NCBI RefSeq assembly: GCF_008642275.1
Contig: NZ_CP029189.1
Span: 2,712,001-2,776,000, forward strand
Length of the DNA: 64,000 nucleotides
Direction: 5' to 3'
Source of the DNA: Streptomyces venezuelae
Lineage (GTDB): Bacteria; Actinomycetota; Actinomycetes; Streptomycetales; Streptomycetaceae
Within the stretch, counting starts at the first letter, position 1. The number at the start of each line of letters is the position of its first letter. The notes beneath the pieces were generated by a model. That model had not been told where the DNA came from. It made no database searches and saw only the letters and a list, made by a program, of their open reading frames with translations. This document shows, piece after piece, positions 26,183 through 34,453 of the stretch. The position numbers and the translations under genes were made by a program.

Positions 26183-27519
26183 CCACGACCGCCCCCTTCG
26201 ACCCGGGCGCGGCGGCGGCCCGGGCGACCGCCGCGATCCTGGCCGACACGCTGCACGGGAGCGAGCGGGGTGTCGTCGTCGACTCCCCGCCCGGTGCCGG
26301 CAAGTCCACGCTGGTGGTCCGCGCGGCCCGGGAGCTGGCCGCGGCCGGACGCCGCCTGATGGTGGTGGCGCAGACCAACGCGCAGGTCGACGACCTGGTG
26401 CTGCGTCTCGCCGACAAGGACCCGGAACTGAAGGTGGGCCGGCTGCACAGCAGTGACGGGGACGCCTACGACCCGGCGCTGCGCGAGCTTGCCTCGGTCA
26501 CCCTGTCGGCGAAGCCGAAGGACCTCGCGGAGCTGCCGATCACCATTTCCACGGCGGCCAAGTGGGCGTTCGTCAAGGACGTCGAGCCCTGGCAGCACGC
26601 CATCGTCGACGAGGCGTACCAGATGCGCTCGGACGCGCTGCTGGCCGTGGCCGGGCTGTTCGAGCGGGCACTGTTCGTGGGCGATCCGGGGCAGCTGGAC
26701 CCGTTCAGCGTGGTCGGTGCGGAGCAGTGGGCGGGCCTGTCCTACGATCCTTCCGCCTCGGCGGTGAGCACCCTGCTCGCGCACAACCCGCAGCTGCCGC
26801 AGCACCGGCTGCCGGTGTCCTGGCGGCTCCCGGCGTCGGCGGCGCCGCTGGTCTCCCGCGCCTTCTACCCGTATACGCAGTTCCGCAGCGGTACGGGCCC
26901 GGGCGAGCGGCGGCTGTCGTACGGGGTGCCCTCGGACGGGTCGGGCCCGGACCGGGTGCTGGACGAGGCGGCGGAGGCGGGCTGGGGCCTGCTGGAGCTG
27001 CCCGCGCGGCACACCCCGCGCACGGACCCGGAGGCGGTGCGGGCGGTGGCCCTGGTGGTCCGCCGGGCCCTGGACCGCGGGGCGGTGACCTCCGACGAGC
27101 AGTCCCCGTCCCCGGCCCCGCTGACGGCGGACCGGATCGCGGTCGGCACGGCGCACCGCGACCAGGCGGCGGCGGTGCGCGCGGCGCTGGCCTCGCTCGG
27201 GGTCACGGGGGTCACGGTGGACACCGCGAACCGGCTGCAGGGCCGCGAGTACGACCTCACGGTGGTCCTCCACCCGCTGTCGGGCCGCCCGGACGCGACG
27301 GCCTTCCACCTGGAGACGGGCCGCCTGTGCGTGCTGGCCTCCCGGCACCGGCACGCGTGCGTGGTGGTGGCCCGGGCGGGCATCGCGGAGCTGCTGGACG
27401 ACCACCCCTCGACGGAACCGGTCCAACTGGGCGTGACGGTCAAGTTCCCGGACGGCTGGGAAGCGAACCATTCGGTGCTCGCCCACCTGTCCGAGCACCG
27501 GGTCCCCTGGCGGCCCTGA
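26179..27519 (+). CDS. SF1 (Upf1/Dna2-like) DNA helicase
   Basis: 446 residues from GTG 26179. Motif I (Walker A) SPPGAGKST at 36-44, motif Ia MVVAQTNAQVDDLV, motif II DEAYQM at Asp144-Glu145, motif III FVGDPGQLDPF, motif IV-like IAVGTAHRDQAAAVR, motif V VDTANRLQGREYDL and motif VI VLASRHRHACVVV. The DEAxQ box and QGREYD motif are those of the Upf1/Dna2 branch of SF1. The N-terminal nuclease and barrel of Dna2 are absent; similar functions are encoded by the two genes upstream with overlapping ends. Likely 5'-3' ssDNA motor. Possible role: end processing, replication repair or anti-phage defence. Confidence 0.88.
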   Translation: MTTTAPFDPGAAAARATAAILADTLHGSERGVVVDSPPGAGKSTLVVRAARELAAAGRRLMVVAQTNAQVDDLVLRLADKDPELKVGRLHSSDGDAYDPALRELASVTLSAKPKDLAELPITISTAAKWAFVKDVEPWQHAIVDEAYQMRSDALLAVAGLFERALFVGDPGQLDPFSVVGAEQWAGLSYDPSASAVSTLLAHNPQLPQHRLPVSWRLPASAAPLVSRAFYPYTQFRSGTGPGERRLSYGVPSDGSGPDRVLDEAAEAGWGLLELPARHTPRTDPEAVRAVALVVRRALDRGAVTSDEQSPSPAPLTADRIAVGTAHRDQAAAVRAALASLGVTGVTVDTANRLQGREYDLTVVLHPLSGRPDATAFHLETGRLCVLASRHRHACVVVARAGIAELLDDHPSTEPVQLGVTVKFPDGWEANHSVLAHLSEHRVPWRP

Positions 27520-27597
27520 AGATCGGCGCGGGTGGAACCGAGACCCTTCCGGACACGTCCTTGAACATGTTCAAGTGAGCGACCAGGGGGTTCTCGA

Positions 27598-28059
27598 ATG
27601 ATGTCCGTACGACGCAAGCGCATCACGATATGGCTTGCGGCGACCGCCGCGGCAGCCACGCTGACCTTCGGGGGCTGGTACGCCTACCAGGTGTCGGCGG
27701 CCATGGTCGGCACCTTGGGCGTGCCGTGCGACAGGGCGGCCAAGTTCGTCCGCGCCGCCGAGCTGCCCGCGGGGACGCATGACCGGCGGTGTACGACGGG
27801 GCAGTGGTTGAGCATCTCGTACGAGCTGGACTTCCGTGCGCCCCGGGAGGAGACGGAGGCGTGGCTGCGGGCCTCCTATCCCGACACGGAGCCGTCACGG
27901 GAGTACTGCTCGGGCGCCGACGCGTGCGCGAACCCGCAGCAGAAGCCGGTGCCGGCGAGCGACAAGGACGGCCACCGGCTCGCGGACGGGGTGGGTGTCG
28001 AGCTCGACTACGAGGACGGGGGCGTCGCGCACGTACGGGTCTCGGGATGGACCATCTGA
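27598..28059 (+). CDS. Secreted or membrane-anchored hypothetical protein
   Basis: 153 residues from ATG 27598 (a second ATG follows directly). N-terminal basic MMSVRRKRITIWL then hydrophobic AATAAAATLTFGGWYAY forms a signal anchor. The outer part contains four Cys (VPCDRAAKF, RRCTTGQW, EYCSGADACANP), likely paired as disulfides, and a closing VELDYEDGGVAHVRVSGW. Family not recognised; small extracellular proteins of this kind are common in Streptomyces. It follows the helicase by 78 bp but seems to have its own ribosome-binding site. Confidence 0.8.
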   Translation: MMSVRRKRITIWLAATAAAATLTFGGWYAYQVSAAMVGTLGVPCDRAAKFVRAAELPAGTHDRRCTTGQWLSISYELDFRAPREETEAWLRASYPDTEPSREYCSGADACANPQQKPVPASDKDGHRLADGVGVELDYEDGGVAHVRVSGWTI

Positions 28060-28078
28060 GACCCGCGCGACCGCCGGG

Positions 28079-28561
28079 TCAGGGCTTGCGGCGGGCGCCC
28101 GTGCGGGCGTGGAGGGTCTCGCCGACCTCGGCCAGGGTGCGCAGCTGGTCCGGGGTCAGGACGTCGATCAGGTGGCGGCGTACGGATTCCACGTGGAGCG
28201 GGGCCGCGTCCGTGATCGTGGCGATGCCGGCGTCGGTGAGGACGACTTCCGCGCCCCGGCCGTCGGCGGCCACTTCCTCGCGGCGGACGGCGCCGCGCTG
28301 CTCCATGCGGGTGAGCTGGTGGGACAGCCGGCTGCGGGACCAGCGCATCAGCTCGGCCAGCGCGCTGATGCGCATCCGGTGGCCGTCGGTGGAGCCGAGT
28401 ACCGACAGGACGTCGTAGTCGGCTTCGGAGAGTCCGCTGTCCTGGCTGAGGTCGCGTGCGATCTCCGCGTTGACCAGCGGGAACATCCGCCGCCACGCGT
28501 ACCAGGCGTCCTGTTCGGACTCGGTGAGCCAGCGGGGCCCGGGCTCCGGTGCGGGGGTCAT
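28079..28561 (-). CDS. MarR-family transcriptional regulator
   Basis: 160 residues from ATG 28561 (an ATG at 28570 is also possible). Winged helix-turn-helix at about 55-120: LSEADYDVLSVLGSTDGHRM, ISALAELMRWSRSRLSHQLT and a wing with RREEVAADGRGAEVVLTDAG. Dimerisation helices at both ends. Divergent from the FMN reductase gene at 28677 with repeated TGACACATCA motifs between them, which is the usual layout of a MarR repressor controlling its neighbour. No redox-sensing Cys pair is present. Confidence 0.92.
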   Translation of the reverse strand: MTPAPEPGPRWLTESEQDAWYAWRRMFPLVNAEIARDLSQDSGLSEADYDVLSVLGSTDGHRMRISALAELMRWSRSRLSHQLTRMEQRGAVRREEVAADGRGAEVVLTDAGIATITDAAPLHVESVRRHLIDVLTPDQLRTLAEVGETLHARTGARRKP

Positions 28562-28584
28562 GTGCGCCACTCTAACCAGGTCGG

Positions 28585-28647
28585 TGACACATCACTTATC
28601 TGATTGACATGTCACCCATTTCCTGGGTTTGATCAGCTGACACATCA
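28585..28647. promoter_or_regulatory. Probable MarR operators and promoter of the FMN reductase gene
   Basis: TGACACATCA occurs at 28585-28594 and 28638-28647, and a perfect palindrome TGACATGTCA at 28605-28614. The palindrome overlaps TTGACA (28604-28609), a consensus -35 with TTTGAT (28628-28633) as -10 at 18 bp. Repressor bound here would block the promoter of the downstream reductase. Binding by the MarR protein at 28079-28561 is inferred. Confidence 0.7.
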
Positions 28648-28676
28648 ATGATCACGCCGACCGGGAAGTCCTCACC

Positions 28677-29246
28677 ATGACCCGCCTGCACGTCATCTCC
28701 GCCGCCACCCGCCCCACCTCCTCCGGCCGTCCCCTCGCCCGATGGGTGACCGAGCAGGCCCGCGAGCGAGGCGGCTTCGACGTCACCCCCGTCGACCTCG
28801 CCGAGATCGCCCTGCCCTTCCTCGACGAGCCCGAATACGCCTCCACCGGCAACTACGCGCACCAGCACACCCGCGACTGGAGCGCCCTGGTCGACTCGGC
28901 GGACGCCTTCCTCTTCGTCCTGCCGATGTACAACGGCGGCTTCACCGCCCCCTTCAAGAACGCCATCGACTTCCTCTACAACGAGTGGAAGGGCAAGCCG
29001 GTCGGCATCGTCAGCTACAGCGCCGGCCCCACCGGCGGCGTCCCGGCCGCCGAGATGCTGCTGCCGGTCCTCACCCGTCTCGGCATGCTGCCCGCCGAGC
29101 ACTCCGCCGCGGTCCCGGGCATCCCCAAGCTGGTGGGCCCCGAGGGCTTCCAGGCCCCGGAGACGCTCGTGGGCGAGCTCGCCGCGGTCCTGGACGACGT
29201 GGCCGAGCTGGCGGCGAAGCGCGCCGCCGAGGCCGTCACGGTGTGA
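28677..29246 (+). CDS. NADPH-dependent FMN reductase / flavodoxin-fold oxidoreductase
   Basis: 189 residues from ATG 28677. Flavodoxin-like fold: LHVISAATRPTSSGRPLARW with the phosphate-binding loop, FLFVLPMYNGGFTAPFKNAI (the family P-x-YN-G motif), DFLYNEWKGKPVGIVSYSAG. It reduces flavins or quinones with NAD(P)H, as in the NAD(P)H:FMN reductase family. Likely induced when the divergent MarR repressor is released by an aromatic or quinone ligand. Function beyond the family is not known. Confidence 0.9.
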   Translation: MTRLHVISAATRPTSSGRPLARWVTEQARERGGFDVTPVDLAEIALPFLDEPEYASTGNYAHQHTRDWSALVDSADAFLFVLPMYNGGFTAPFKNAIDFLYNEWKGKPVGIVSYSAGPTGGVPAAEMLLPVLTRLGMLPAEHSAAVPGIPKLVGPEGFQAPETLVGELAAVLDDVAELAAKRAAEAVTV

Positions 29247-29583
29247 CCAGGCTTCCCGCCAGGTGGTCGTACGCGGCGTGCGCGTGCAGCCGTACGCCGT
29301 AGCCGAGGGCGCCGCCCGCCTCCACCACCCGGACGGGCGGCACGGGCGCGGCAGCGGCCGCCCGGGCGCGGAGGCGTGCGACTGACGGCCGGTCAGCGCG
29401 ACGCGGTCGGGACGGGGCACGTTCCGATCGCCTGTGCGACTCCCTCGCCACCGGGCCCTTCCACCTGCTCGTGCGCCTCGTCGGCCGGACGGGTGTTCCA
29501 GCCCGTCGAGCAGGGGTCTTGCGCGGCGTTGGACAATGGACGGTGGCCCGGAATCACTTCGCACGCGCAGCAGGAGGACACGC
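29247..29583. other. Gap with one doubtful small reading frame
   Basis: 337 bp between the FMN reductase and a small gene. A minus-strand frame (29236-29451, 71 codons) ends RVVEAGGALGYGVRLHAHAA and overlaps the reductase stop; its N-terminal half is Arg/Ala-rich junk. It may be a gene remnant, but the support is weak. The plus-strand end of this stretch carries the promoter and ribosome-binding site (AGGAGG) of the gene at 29584. Confidence 0.5.
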
Positions 29584-29925
29584 ATGGCAGAGCCCGAGCG
29601 GACCGAGCGGCGGCTGCGGCCGGCGCCTCTGCTCTTCGAGCCCTCGGAGGCCGTGGCGGACCCGGAGCACTTCTTCGACCTGGAGTCGATAGAGGACCCG
29701 CGGGAGCTGCTGGCCCGTGCGACCGAGCTGACGCTGGCCTTCCGGGCCGCGCAGGAGCGGGCGGTCGAGTTCCAGGCCCTGGCGGCGGCGCAGCTGGCGG
29801 ATCCCCGCCGGTTCGACCGGCTCTCGCCGGCCCTGATCGCCGAGCGGGCGGAGTGGACCGAGGACTACGCCCGCAAGATGATCGAATTCGGCGAATCGCT
29901 CCAGCGAGGCGCGGGTACGCCGTAG
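29584..29925 (+). CDS. Small hypothetical protein
   Basis: 113 residues from ATG 29584, preceded by CAGGAGGAC. Soluble, mostly helical: ESIEDPRELLARATELTLAF, ERAVEFQALAAAQLADPRRF, WTEDYARKMIEFGESL. It is Glu/Ala/Arg-rich, without Cys or membrane segments. No family recognised. An earlier in-frame ATG at 29434 is possible but its extension is Pro/Arg-rich and lacks a ribosome-binding site. Confidence 0.75.
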   Translation: MAEPERTERRLRPAPLLFEPSEAVADPEHFFDLESIEDPRELLARATELTLAFRAAQERAVEFQALAAAQLADPRRFDRLSPALIAERAEWTEDYARKMIEFGESLQRGAGTP

Positions 29926-30085
29926 CGCCGCACCGGTCGGCCGCCGGTCCCCACAAGCGCGCAGGGGCGGGAGATCCAGCCCCTGCGCCGCGTGAAGGGC
30001 GCAAGATACTCCGGCGGCGGCCCCGCTGTCCTCGTTTTTCGTAACTCGTGGATACCGCTTCACTACGGCGGGTAGACAGTGGCAT

Positions 30086-30682
30086 ATGACGACGCTGACG
30101 AAGGCTCCCGGCTGCACCGCCCTTCACGCGCGCGGCGAACGCACCCGCACCGCACCCGCCACCCACGTCACCCCCCAGGGCGCCGCCTGGCTGACCTCCG
30201 CGGCCGCCCACCCCCGGCGCACCCTCGCGGTGTGGGAGGCGCGGCCCGGGCTTCCGGCCACCCTGCCCTGCGGCGACCCCTTCGACGTCGTCAACGTGCC
30301 GCTCGTCCTCGGGCGCCGGATCCTCGACCTGCTGTGGGCCGAGGGTCCCGGCTCCGGGCCGGTCGCCGTGCACCGCGGGCGGATGCTGCTCTTCGCCGCG
30401 CCCGGGACCGCGCACCGGCTGCCCGCCCTGCTGGCCTGGGAGGAGTGGGGCGGCTCCCGCACCGCGCCGGCGCCGCTGTGCCACGGCCGGGGCGACGCCG
30501 TCACCGTGCCGCCGCTGGCGGCCACGCCCGGGCCGTCCCGGTGGCTGGTGGCCCCCGACGCGCGCGAGCCCTGGCTTCCCGGGCCCGAGGCCCTGCTCTG
30601 GGCCTTCGTACGGGCGGCCCGCAACCCGGCACCGACCGGACCTGGGGATATCGATTTTTCGTTCCGCCGATCCTCCTGCTAA
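30086..30682 (+). CDS. Small hypothetical protein, possible primase/polymerase-like domain
   Basis: 198 residues from ATG 30086. The stretch GAAWLTSAAAHPRRTLAVWE, PCGDPFDVVNVPLVLGRRIL and GRMLLFAAPGTAHRLPALLA is typical of short Streptomyces proteins that databases label bifunctional DNA primase/polymerase. The catalytic acidic motif of true Prim-Pol enzymes is not clear here, so activity is doubtful. It ends 19 bp before a tRNA-Lys gene. I give this as a family resemblance, not a function. Confidence 0.65.
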   Translation: MTTLTKAPGCTALHARGERTRTAPATHVTPQGAAWLTSAAAHPRRTLAVWEARPGLPATLPCGDPFDVVNVPLVLGRRILDLLWAEGPGSGPVAVHRGRMLLFAAPGTAHRLPALLAWEEWGGSRTAPAPLCHGRGDAVTVPPLAATPGPSRWLVAPDAREPWLPGPEALLWAFVRAARNPAPTGPGDIDFSFRRSSC

Positions 30683-30701
30683 TGTCTTCCACGTCAGACA
30701 A

Positions 30702-30775
30702 GCGCCGCTAGCTCAGTTGGTTAGAGCAGCTGACTCTTAATCAGCGGGTCCGGGGTTCGAGTCCCTGGCGGCGCA
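30702..30775 (+). tRNA. tRNA-Lys (CTT), copy 1
   Basis: 74 nt cloverleaf: acceptor GCGCCGC pairing exactly with GCGGCGC, D-arm AGCTCAGTTGGTTAGAGC, anticodon loop CTCTTAA giving CTT, TPsiC arm GGGGTTCGAGTCCC, discriminator A. CCA not encoded. Identical in sequence to the tRNAs at 41532-41605 and 47990-48063. Confidence 0.97.
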
Positions 30776-30785
30776 CAGACGGAAG

Positions 30786-30814
30786 AAGGCCCCCACGCGA
30801 GTGGGGGCCTTTTT
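30786..30814 (+). terminator. Terminator after tRNA-Lys copy 1
   Basis: 11-bp perfect stem AAGGCCCCCAC, loop GCGA, followed by TTTTT, 10 bp after the tRNA. A textbook rho-independent terminator, unusually T-rich for this genome. Confidence 0.92.
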
Positions 30815-30838
30815 CGTCGTCCCGCGGGGTGCCCGCGG

Positions 30839-32074
30839 TCACGTCGTGATCTTCACCGTGTACGCGCCGGACCGGGTGCGGTCCGCCACCTCGATGGTGA
30901 TCCGCTCGCCCGGCACGGTGTACGTCTCGCCCACCTCCAGCGGTGCGTCCGCCAGCGGCGGGTACACCGAGCGGTCCCAGCACGCCTCCGTCGACGGGTG
31001 CGCGTCCAGCACCTCGATCGGGCCGCCGCCCGACGACGCCTCGTTGCGCACCCGGTAGACCAGGACGCCCTCCGTGCAGGTGTCCCCGTCGTTGCCGGCG
31101 GAGCCCCGCGCCTCGACGGCGATCGCGCTTCCGGGGCCCGTACGGATCACCGCGAGGCGGGTGCCGCCCGTTGCGCCGCTCGGCGGGGCCTGGGCCAGCG
31201 GCTGCAGGGTGTGCATCGAGGAGCCCGACTGCACGCAGTCCACCTGGGAGGCGTCGAGCCAGCCCAGCTTCCACTTGTGCCAGGCGAAGAGGTCCGGGGC
31301 CATGCCGAACTGGCTGCCCATGACGTCCCAGTCCCCGACGTAGGTGTCCCAGTCGCCCTTGCCGTCGGTGGGCCGGTGGTAGAGGTCGGGCAGGTCGAAG
31401 ACGTGCCCGGTCTCGTGGGCCAGCACGTTCCGGTCCGGCGGGTGGCGCTCGAAGACGGTGACGATCCGCCGCAGTTCCGTGCCGTCCGCGACGATCGGGT
31501 GCTCGAAGTTGACGACCTTGGTGGCGTCGGAGTCCACGCCGGGCGCGTCCGGGTCGGCGACGAAGTAGACGACGTCGTACTTGCGGAAGTCCACCTGGGC
31601 GTCGGCGGTGGCGACCGCGTCGCGCAGGTAGGAGGCCCGGTCCCCGGCGGCCCAGTCCCGCTTTATGCCGTACGCCGTGGACGGCTTGGGCATCTGGATC
31701 CACTTCTTCTGCGGGTGCGGGACCAGCCGGAACCGGCCGTACGAGGCCTGCTCGAAGAAGTCGCTGGTGGCGGGGAAGTAGTCGCCGACGATCTCCTCGG
31801 TCTTCAGGGTGCTCCGGTGGTCGGGGAAGGAGAGGAAGACCATGACGGCGTTGAGCGTGCGCTCGGGCCTGGGGTAGGCGCCGTTCCAGGTGTCCAGGCC
31901 GAGGGAGTGGTGCGCCGAGGTGCGCGTCAGCGCGCAGGGCGCGGATCCGGAGTCGGCCACCGCGGGACCGGCGACGAGCGACATGGCGGCGAGCGCCGTG
32001 AGGGAGGTGAGCGCCGCGGCGGTACTTCGGATGCGGGAGCGTTCCACTCCCCCGGGTGTCTGCTGTCGCGCCAC
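30839..32074 (-). CDS. Secreted M6-type metalloprotease
   Basis: 411 residues. A twin-basic start, signal peptide (TAAALTSLTALAAMSLVAGP with AVADS cleavage), then the protease domain with the zinc motif HETGHVFDLPDLY at His220-Glu221-His224 and the third ligand Asp after the DL. The VMVFLSFPDHRS start and WDTYVGDWDVMGSQFG region (Met-turn) fit the M6 (immune inhibitor A-like) group. The C-terminal 120 residues are a beta-rich domain (GGTRLAVIRTGPGSAIAVEA, ERITIEVADRTRSGAYTVKI). Expected role: extracellular protein hydrolysis. Its 3' end lies next to the tRNA-Lys terminator. Confidence 0.88.
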   Translation of the reverse strand: MARQQTPGGVERSRIRSTAAALTSLTALAAMSLVAGPAVADSGSAPCALTRTSAHHSLGLDTWNGAYPRPERTLNAVMVFLSFPDHRSTLKTEEIVGDYFPATSDFFEQASYGRFRLVPHPQKKWIQMPKPSTAYGIKRDWAAGDRASYLRDAVATADAQVDFRKYDVVYFVADPDAPGVDSDATKVVNFEHPIVADGTELRRIVTVFERHPPDRNVLAHETGHVFDLPDLYHRPTDGKGDWDTYVGDWDVMGSQFGMAPDLFAWHKWKLGWLDASQVDCVQSGSSMHTLQPLAQAPPSGATGGTRLAVIRTGPGSAIAVEARGSAGNDGDTCTEGVLVYRVRNEASSGGGPIEVLDAHPSTEACWDRSVYPPLADAPLEVGETYTVPGERITIEVADRTRSGAYTVKITT

Positions 32075-32420
32075 ATCGACCTCCGGTGGTGGATTCGTAC
32101 CTGTTCATCCACCTTGAGGCGATTGTCTTACTAATGCCCTGTTCCGCTGCCCCACACGAGTGAGTAATACGGCAAGTCGGTGACCCTCCAACTTCACGCC
32201 ACTGCCTACAGAACGTCACGACCGATCACCTGAGATCAGCAGAAGCCCCCGCATGCTCAGAGCCGCGCAGAAACGATCGCCCCGTCTTTCGCCGACGATC
32301 CGTCATCACGCCGAACCGAACCGTCTCAACCGGTGGCGCCGCTGGATAGGGCCTCCCGGCAGCCTCTATGATCGGCACACTTTCCTGCGCGGACACTCAC
32401 GAACACTGCGGGAGCCAACG
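32075..32420. promoter_or_regulatory. Intergenic control region of cdgA
   Basis: 346 bp between the divergent protease and cdgA, without a credible gene, lower in GC than its neighbours. A frame open from 32253 could extend CdgA, but the upstream part is Arg-rich and lacks a ribosome-binding site. cdgA of S. coelicolor is a BldD target; an AGTGAGTAATAC motif at 32157-32168 is a weak BldD-half-site candidate only. Confidence 0.45.
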
Positions 32421-34307
32421 GTGAGCGGAACCTCAGAAGGAACCGGTTCGGCGGCCGACAGCATCCGATCGGCCATTACGGAGCGTCACCCGGCAGTGCC
32501 GGCAGTGCCGTCGGCTTCGGCCACCCCGGCCGCTCCGCCGTCGCCGTACCGCGCCGCCGACTCCGACCTGCGCGACTACCGGGCCGCCTTCAACGCGGCC
32601 CACCTCGCCATGGCCGTCGTCGACCGCGAGGGCTACGTCGTCGCCGCGAACCAGGCCTTCGCCGGGCTCCTCGGCAGCGAACCCCACGCGCTCGTGCACC
32701 GGTCCGCCGCCGACCTGGTCGACCTGGCCGCGGAGGCCCGCACCTGGGCCGCGTACCAGGAGGTGCTCCGCGGCCGGCAGGCCCGGCTGCGCTGCACCCG
32801 CCGCCTCAAACACCCCGACGGGCACTCCCTCTGGACCGAGGTCACGCTCGGACCCGTCCCCGGCACCGGGGACGTCCTGCTGTCGGTGGCCGACATCAGC
32901 GACCGCCGCGACCTCCAGGCCCGCCTGCGCCACCTCCAGATGCACGACCCGGTCACGCGCCTGCCCAACCGCGCCCTGTTCTTCGAGCGGCTCTCCGCCG
33001 CCCTGGAGGCCGCCTCGTACGAACACGGCGGCGGCACCGGCCGGATCGGGCTGTGCTATCTGGACCTCGACGGGTTCAAGGCCGTCAACGACACCCTCGG
33101 CCACCGCGTCGGCGACCGGCTGCTGACCGCCGTCGCCGCCCGCCTCACCCAGTGCGCCGACCAGTCCGGCTACGGGCGCACCGGCGGCCACCTGGTCGCG
33201 CGCCTCGGCGGTGACGAGTTCGCCCTGCTGGTCGAGGACTCCACCGGCACCGAACAGCTCGCGGACCTGGCGCGGAGCGTACTGACCGCCGTACAGGAAC
33301 CGTTCGACCTGGCCGGGCAGCGGCTGTCCGTCTCCGCCTCGATCGGGGTCGTGGAACGGACCGCGGCCGGCACCTCTGCGACCGGCCTGATGCAGGCCGC
33401 CGACACGACGCTGTACTGGGCCAAGGCGGACGGCAAGGCCCGCTGGACGCTGTTCGACCCGGAGCGCAACGCGCACCGGATGACCCGCCAGGCGCTCTCC
33501 TCCACCCTCCGGCCGGCCGTGGAACGCGGGGAGTTCGAGCTGGAGTACCAGCCGCTGGTGGATCTGGAGAGCGGTGCGGTGCGCGGGGTCGAGGCGCTGG
33601 TGCGCTGGAACCACCCGCAATTCGGCACACTCACGCCGAATCGGTTCATCGGGATCGCCGAAGAGGACGGGTCCATCGTCCAGCTGGGGCAGTGGGTCCT
33701 GCGGACCGCCTGCCGGCAGGCCCGCCGCTGGCAGATCGAACAGCCCAGCGACTGCCCCGTCTTCGTGTCCGTCAACGTCGCCGTCCGCCAGGTCTGGGAC
33801 TCGGACCTCGTGGGCGACGTCGCGGAGATCCTGGCCGAGACGGGCCTCGCCCCGCAGCTGCTGCAGCTGGAGCTGACCGAGTCCGCGGTGATGGGCTCGG
33901 CCGGGCGCCCCCTCCAGGCCCTCCAGGCGCTCAGCGACATGGGCGTGCGGATCGCGATCGACGACTTCGGCACCGGCTACTCGAACCTCGCCTACCTCAG
34001 CAGGCTCCCGGTGTCGGTCCTGAAACTGGACGGTTCCTTCGTACGCGGCTTCCGCTACGAGGAGGGCACGCACCCGAACCCGGCCGACGAGACCATCGTC
34101 GAGGCCCTGGTCCAGCTCGCGCACCGGCTCGGCCTGACGGTCACCGCGGAATGCGTGGAGACCGCCGGACAGGCCGCACGGCTGCGGCGCGTGGGCTGCG
34201 ACACGGGCCAGGGCTGGCTCTACTCACGCGCCGTCGCCCCCGAGCGGATCGCCGAGATGATCGGCACCCGGCCGGGCGCTGAGCCGCACGAGCCCCGCCC
34301 CACATGA
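32421..34307 (+). CDS. cdgA: PAS-GGDEF-EAL c-di-GMP signalling protein CdgA
   Basis: 628 residues from GTG 32421 after GGGAGCCAACG. Disordered Pro/Ala/Ser leader, a PAS domain at about 50-160 (YRAAFNAAHLAMAVVDREGY, RRLKHPDGHSLWTEVTLGP), GGDEF domain with intact GGDEF at 263-267, and an EAL domain with EALVRW at 391-396 and downstream DDFGTGYSNLAYL and ECVETAGQ. Both domains keep their catalytic signatures. The inhibitory RxxD site five residues before GGDEF is absent. Cytoplasmic, no transmembrane helices. In S. coelicolor this locus (as I recall, SCO2817) controls development through c-di-GMP and BldD. Confidence 0.92.
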   Translation: MSGTSEGTGSAADSIRSAITERHPAVPAVPSASATPAAPPSPYRAADSDLRDYRAAFNAAHLAMAVVDREGYVVAANQAFAGLLGSEPHALVHRSAADLVDLAAEARTWAAYQEVLRGRQARLRCTRRLKHPDGHSLWTEVTLGPVPGTGDVLLSVADISDRRDLQARLRHLQMHDPVTRLPNRALFFERLSAALEAASYEHGGGTGRIGLCYLDLDGFKAVNDTLGHRVGDRLLTAVAARLTQCADQSGYGRTGGHLVARLGGDEFALLVEDSTGTEQLADLARSVLTAVQEPFDLAGQRLSVSASIGVVERTAAGTSATGLMQAADTTLYWAKADGKARWTLFDPERNAHRMTRQALSSTLRPAVERGEFELEYQPLVDLESGAVRGVEALVRWNHPQFGTLTPNRFIGIAEEDGSIVQLGQWVLRTACRQARRWQIEQPSDCPVFVSVNVAVRQVWDSDLVGDVAEILAETGLAPQLLQLELTESAVMGSAGRPLQALQALSDMGVRIAIDDFGTGYSNLAYLSRLPVSVLKLDGSFVRGFRYEEGTHPNPADETIVEALVQLAHRLGLTVTAECVETAGQAARLRRVGCDTGQGWLYSRAVAPERIAEMIGTRPGAEPHEPRPT

Positions 34308-34453
34308 GAACTCGCTGTAATTCGGGACGGTGGGACTCCCGGCCCTTGCATGAACGGTGAACAAGAGGAAACGTATCGCTGAACAAGCCATCCACCGCTG
34401 TTCCTGACCGCGCCCTCCGCTCAGGACACCCGAACATCCGGCCGAGGACGTAC

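Noticed and set aside
29236..29451. 71-codon minus-strand gene
   Set aside because: Overlaps the FMN reductase stop, has an Arg-rich start and no ribosome-binding site; could be a remnant but not supported as a gene.
32157..32168. BldD box before cdgA
   Set aside because: Only one half-site-like AGTGA is visible; not good enough to annotate as an operator although BldD control is known for the family.
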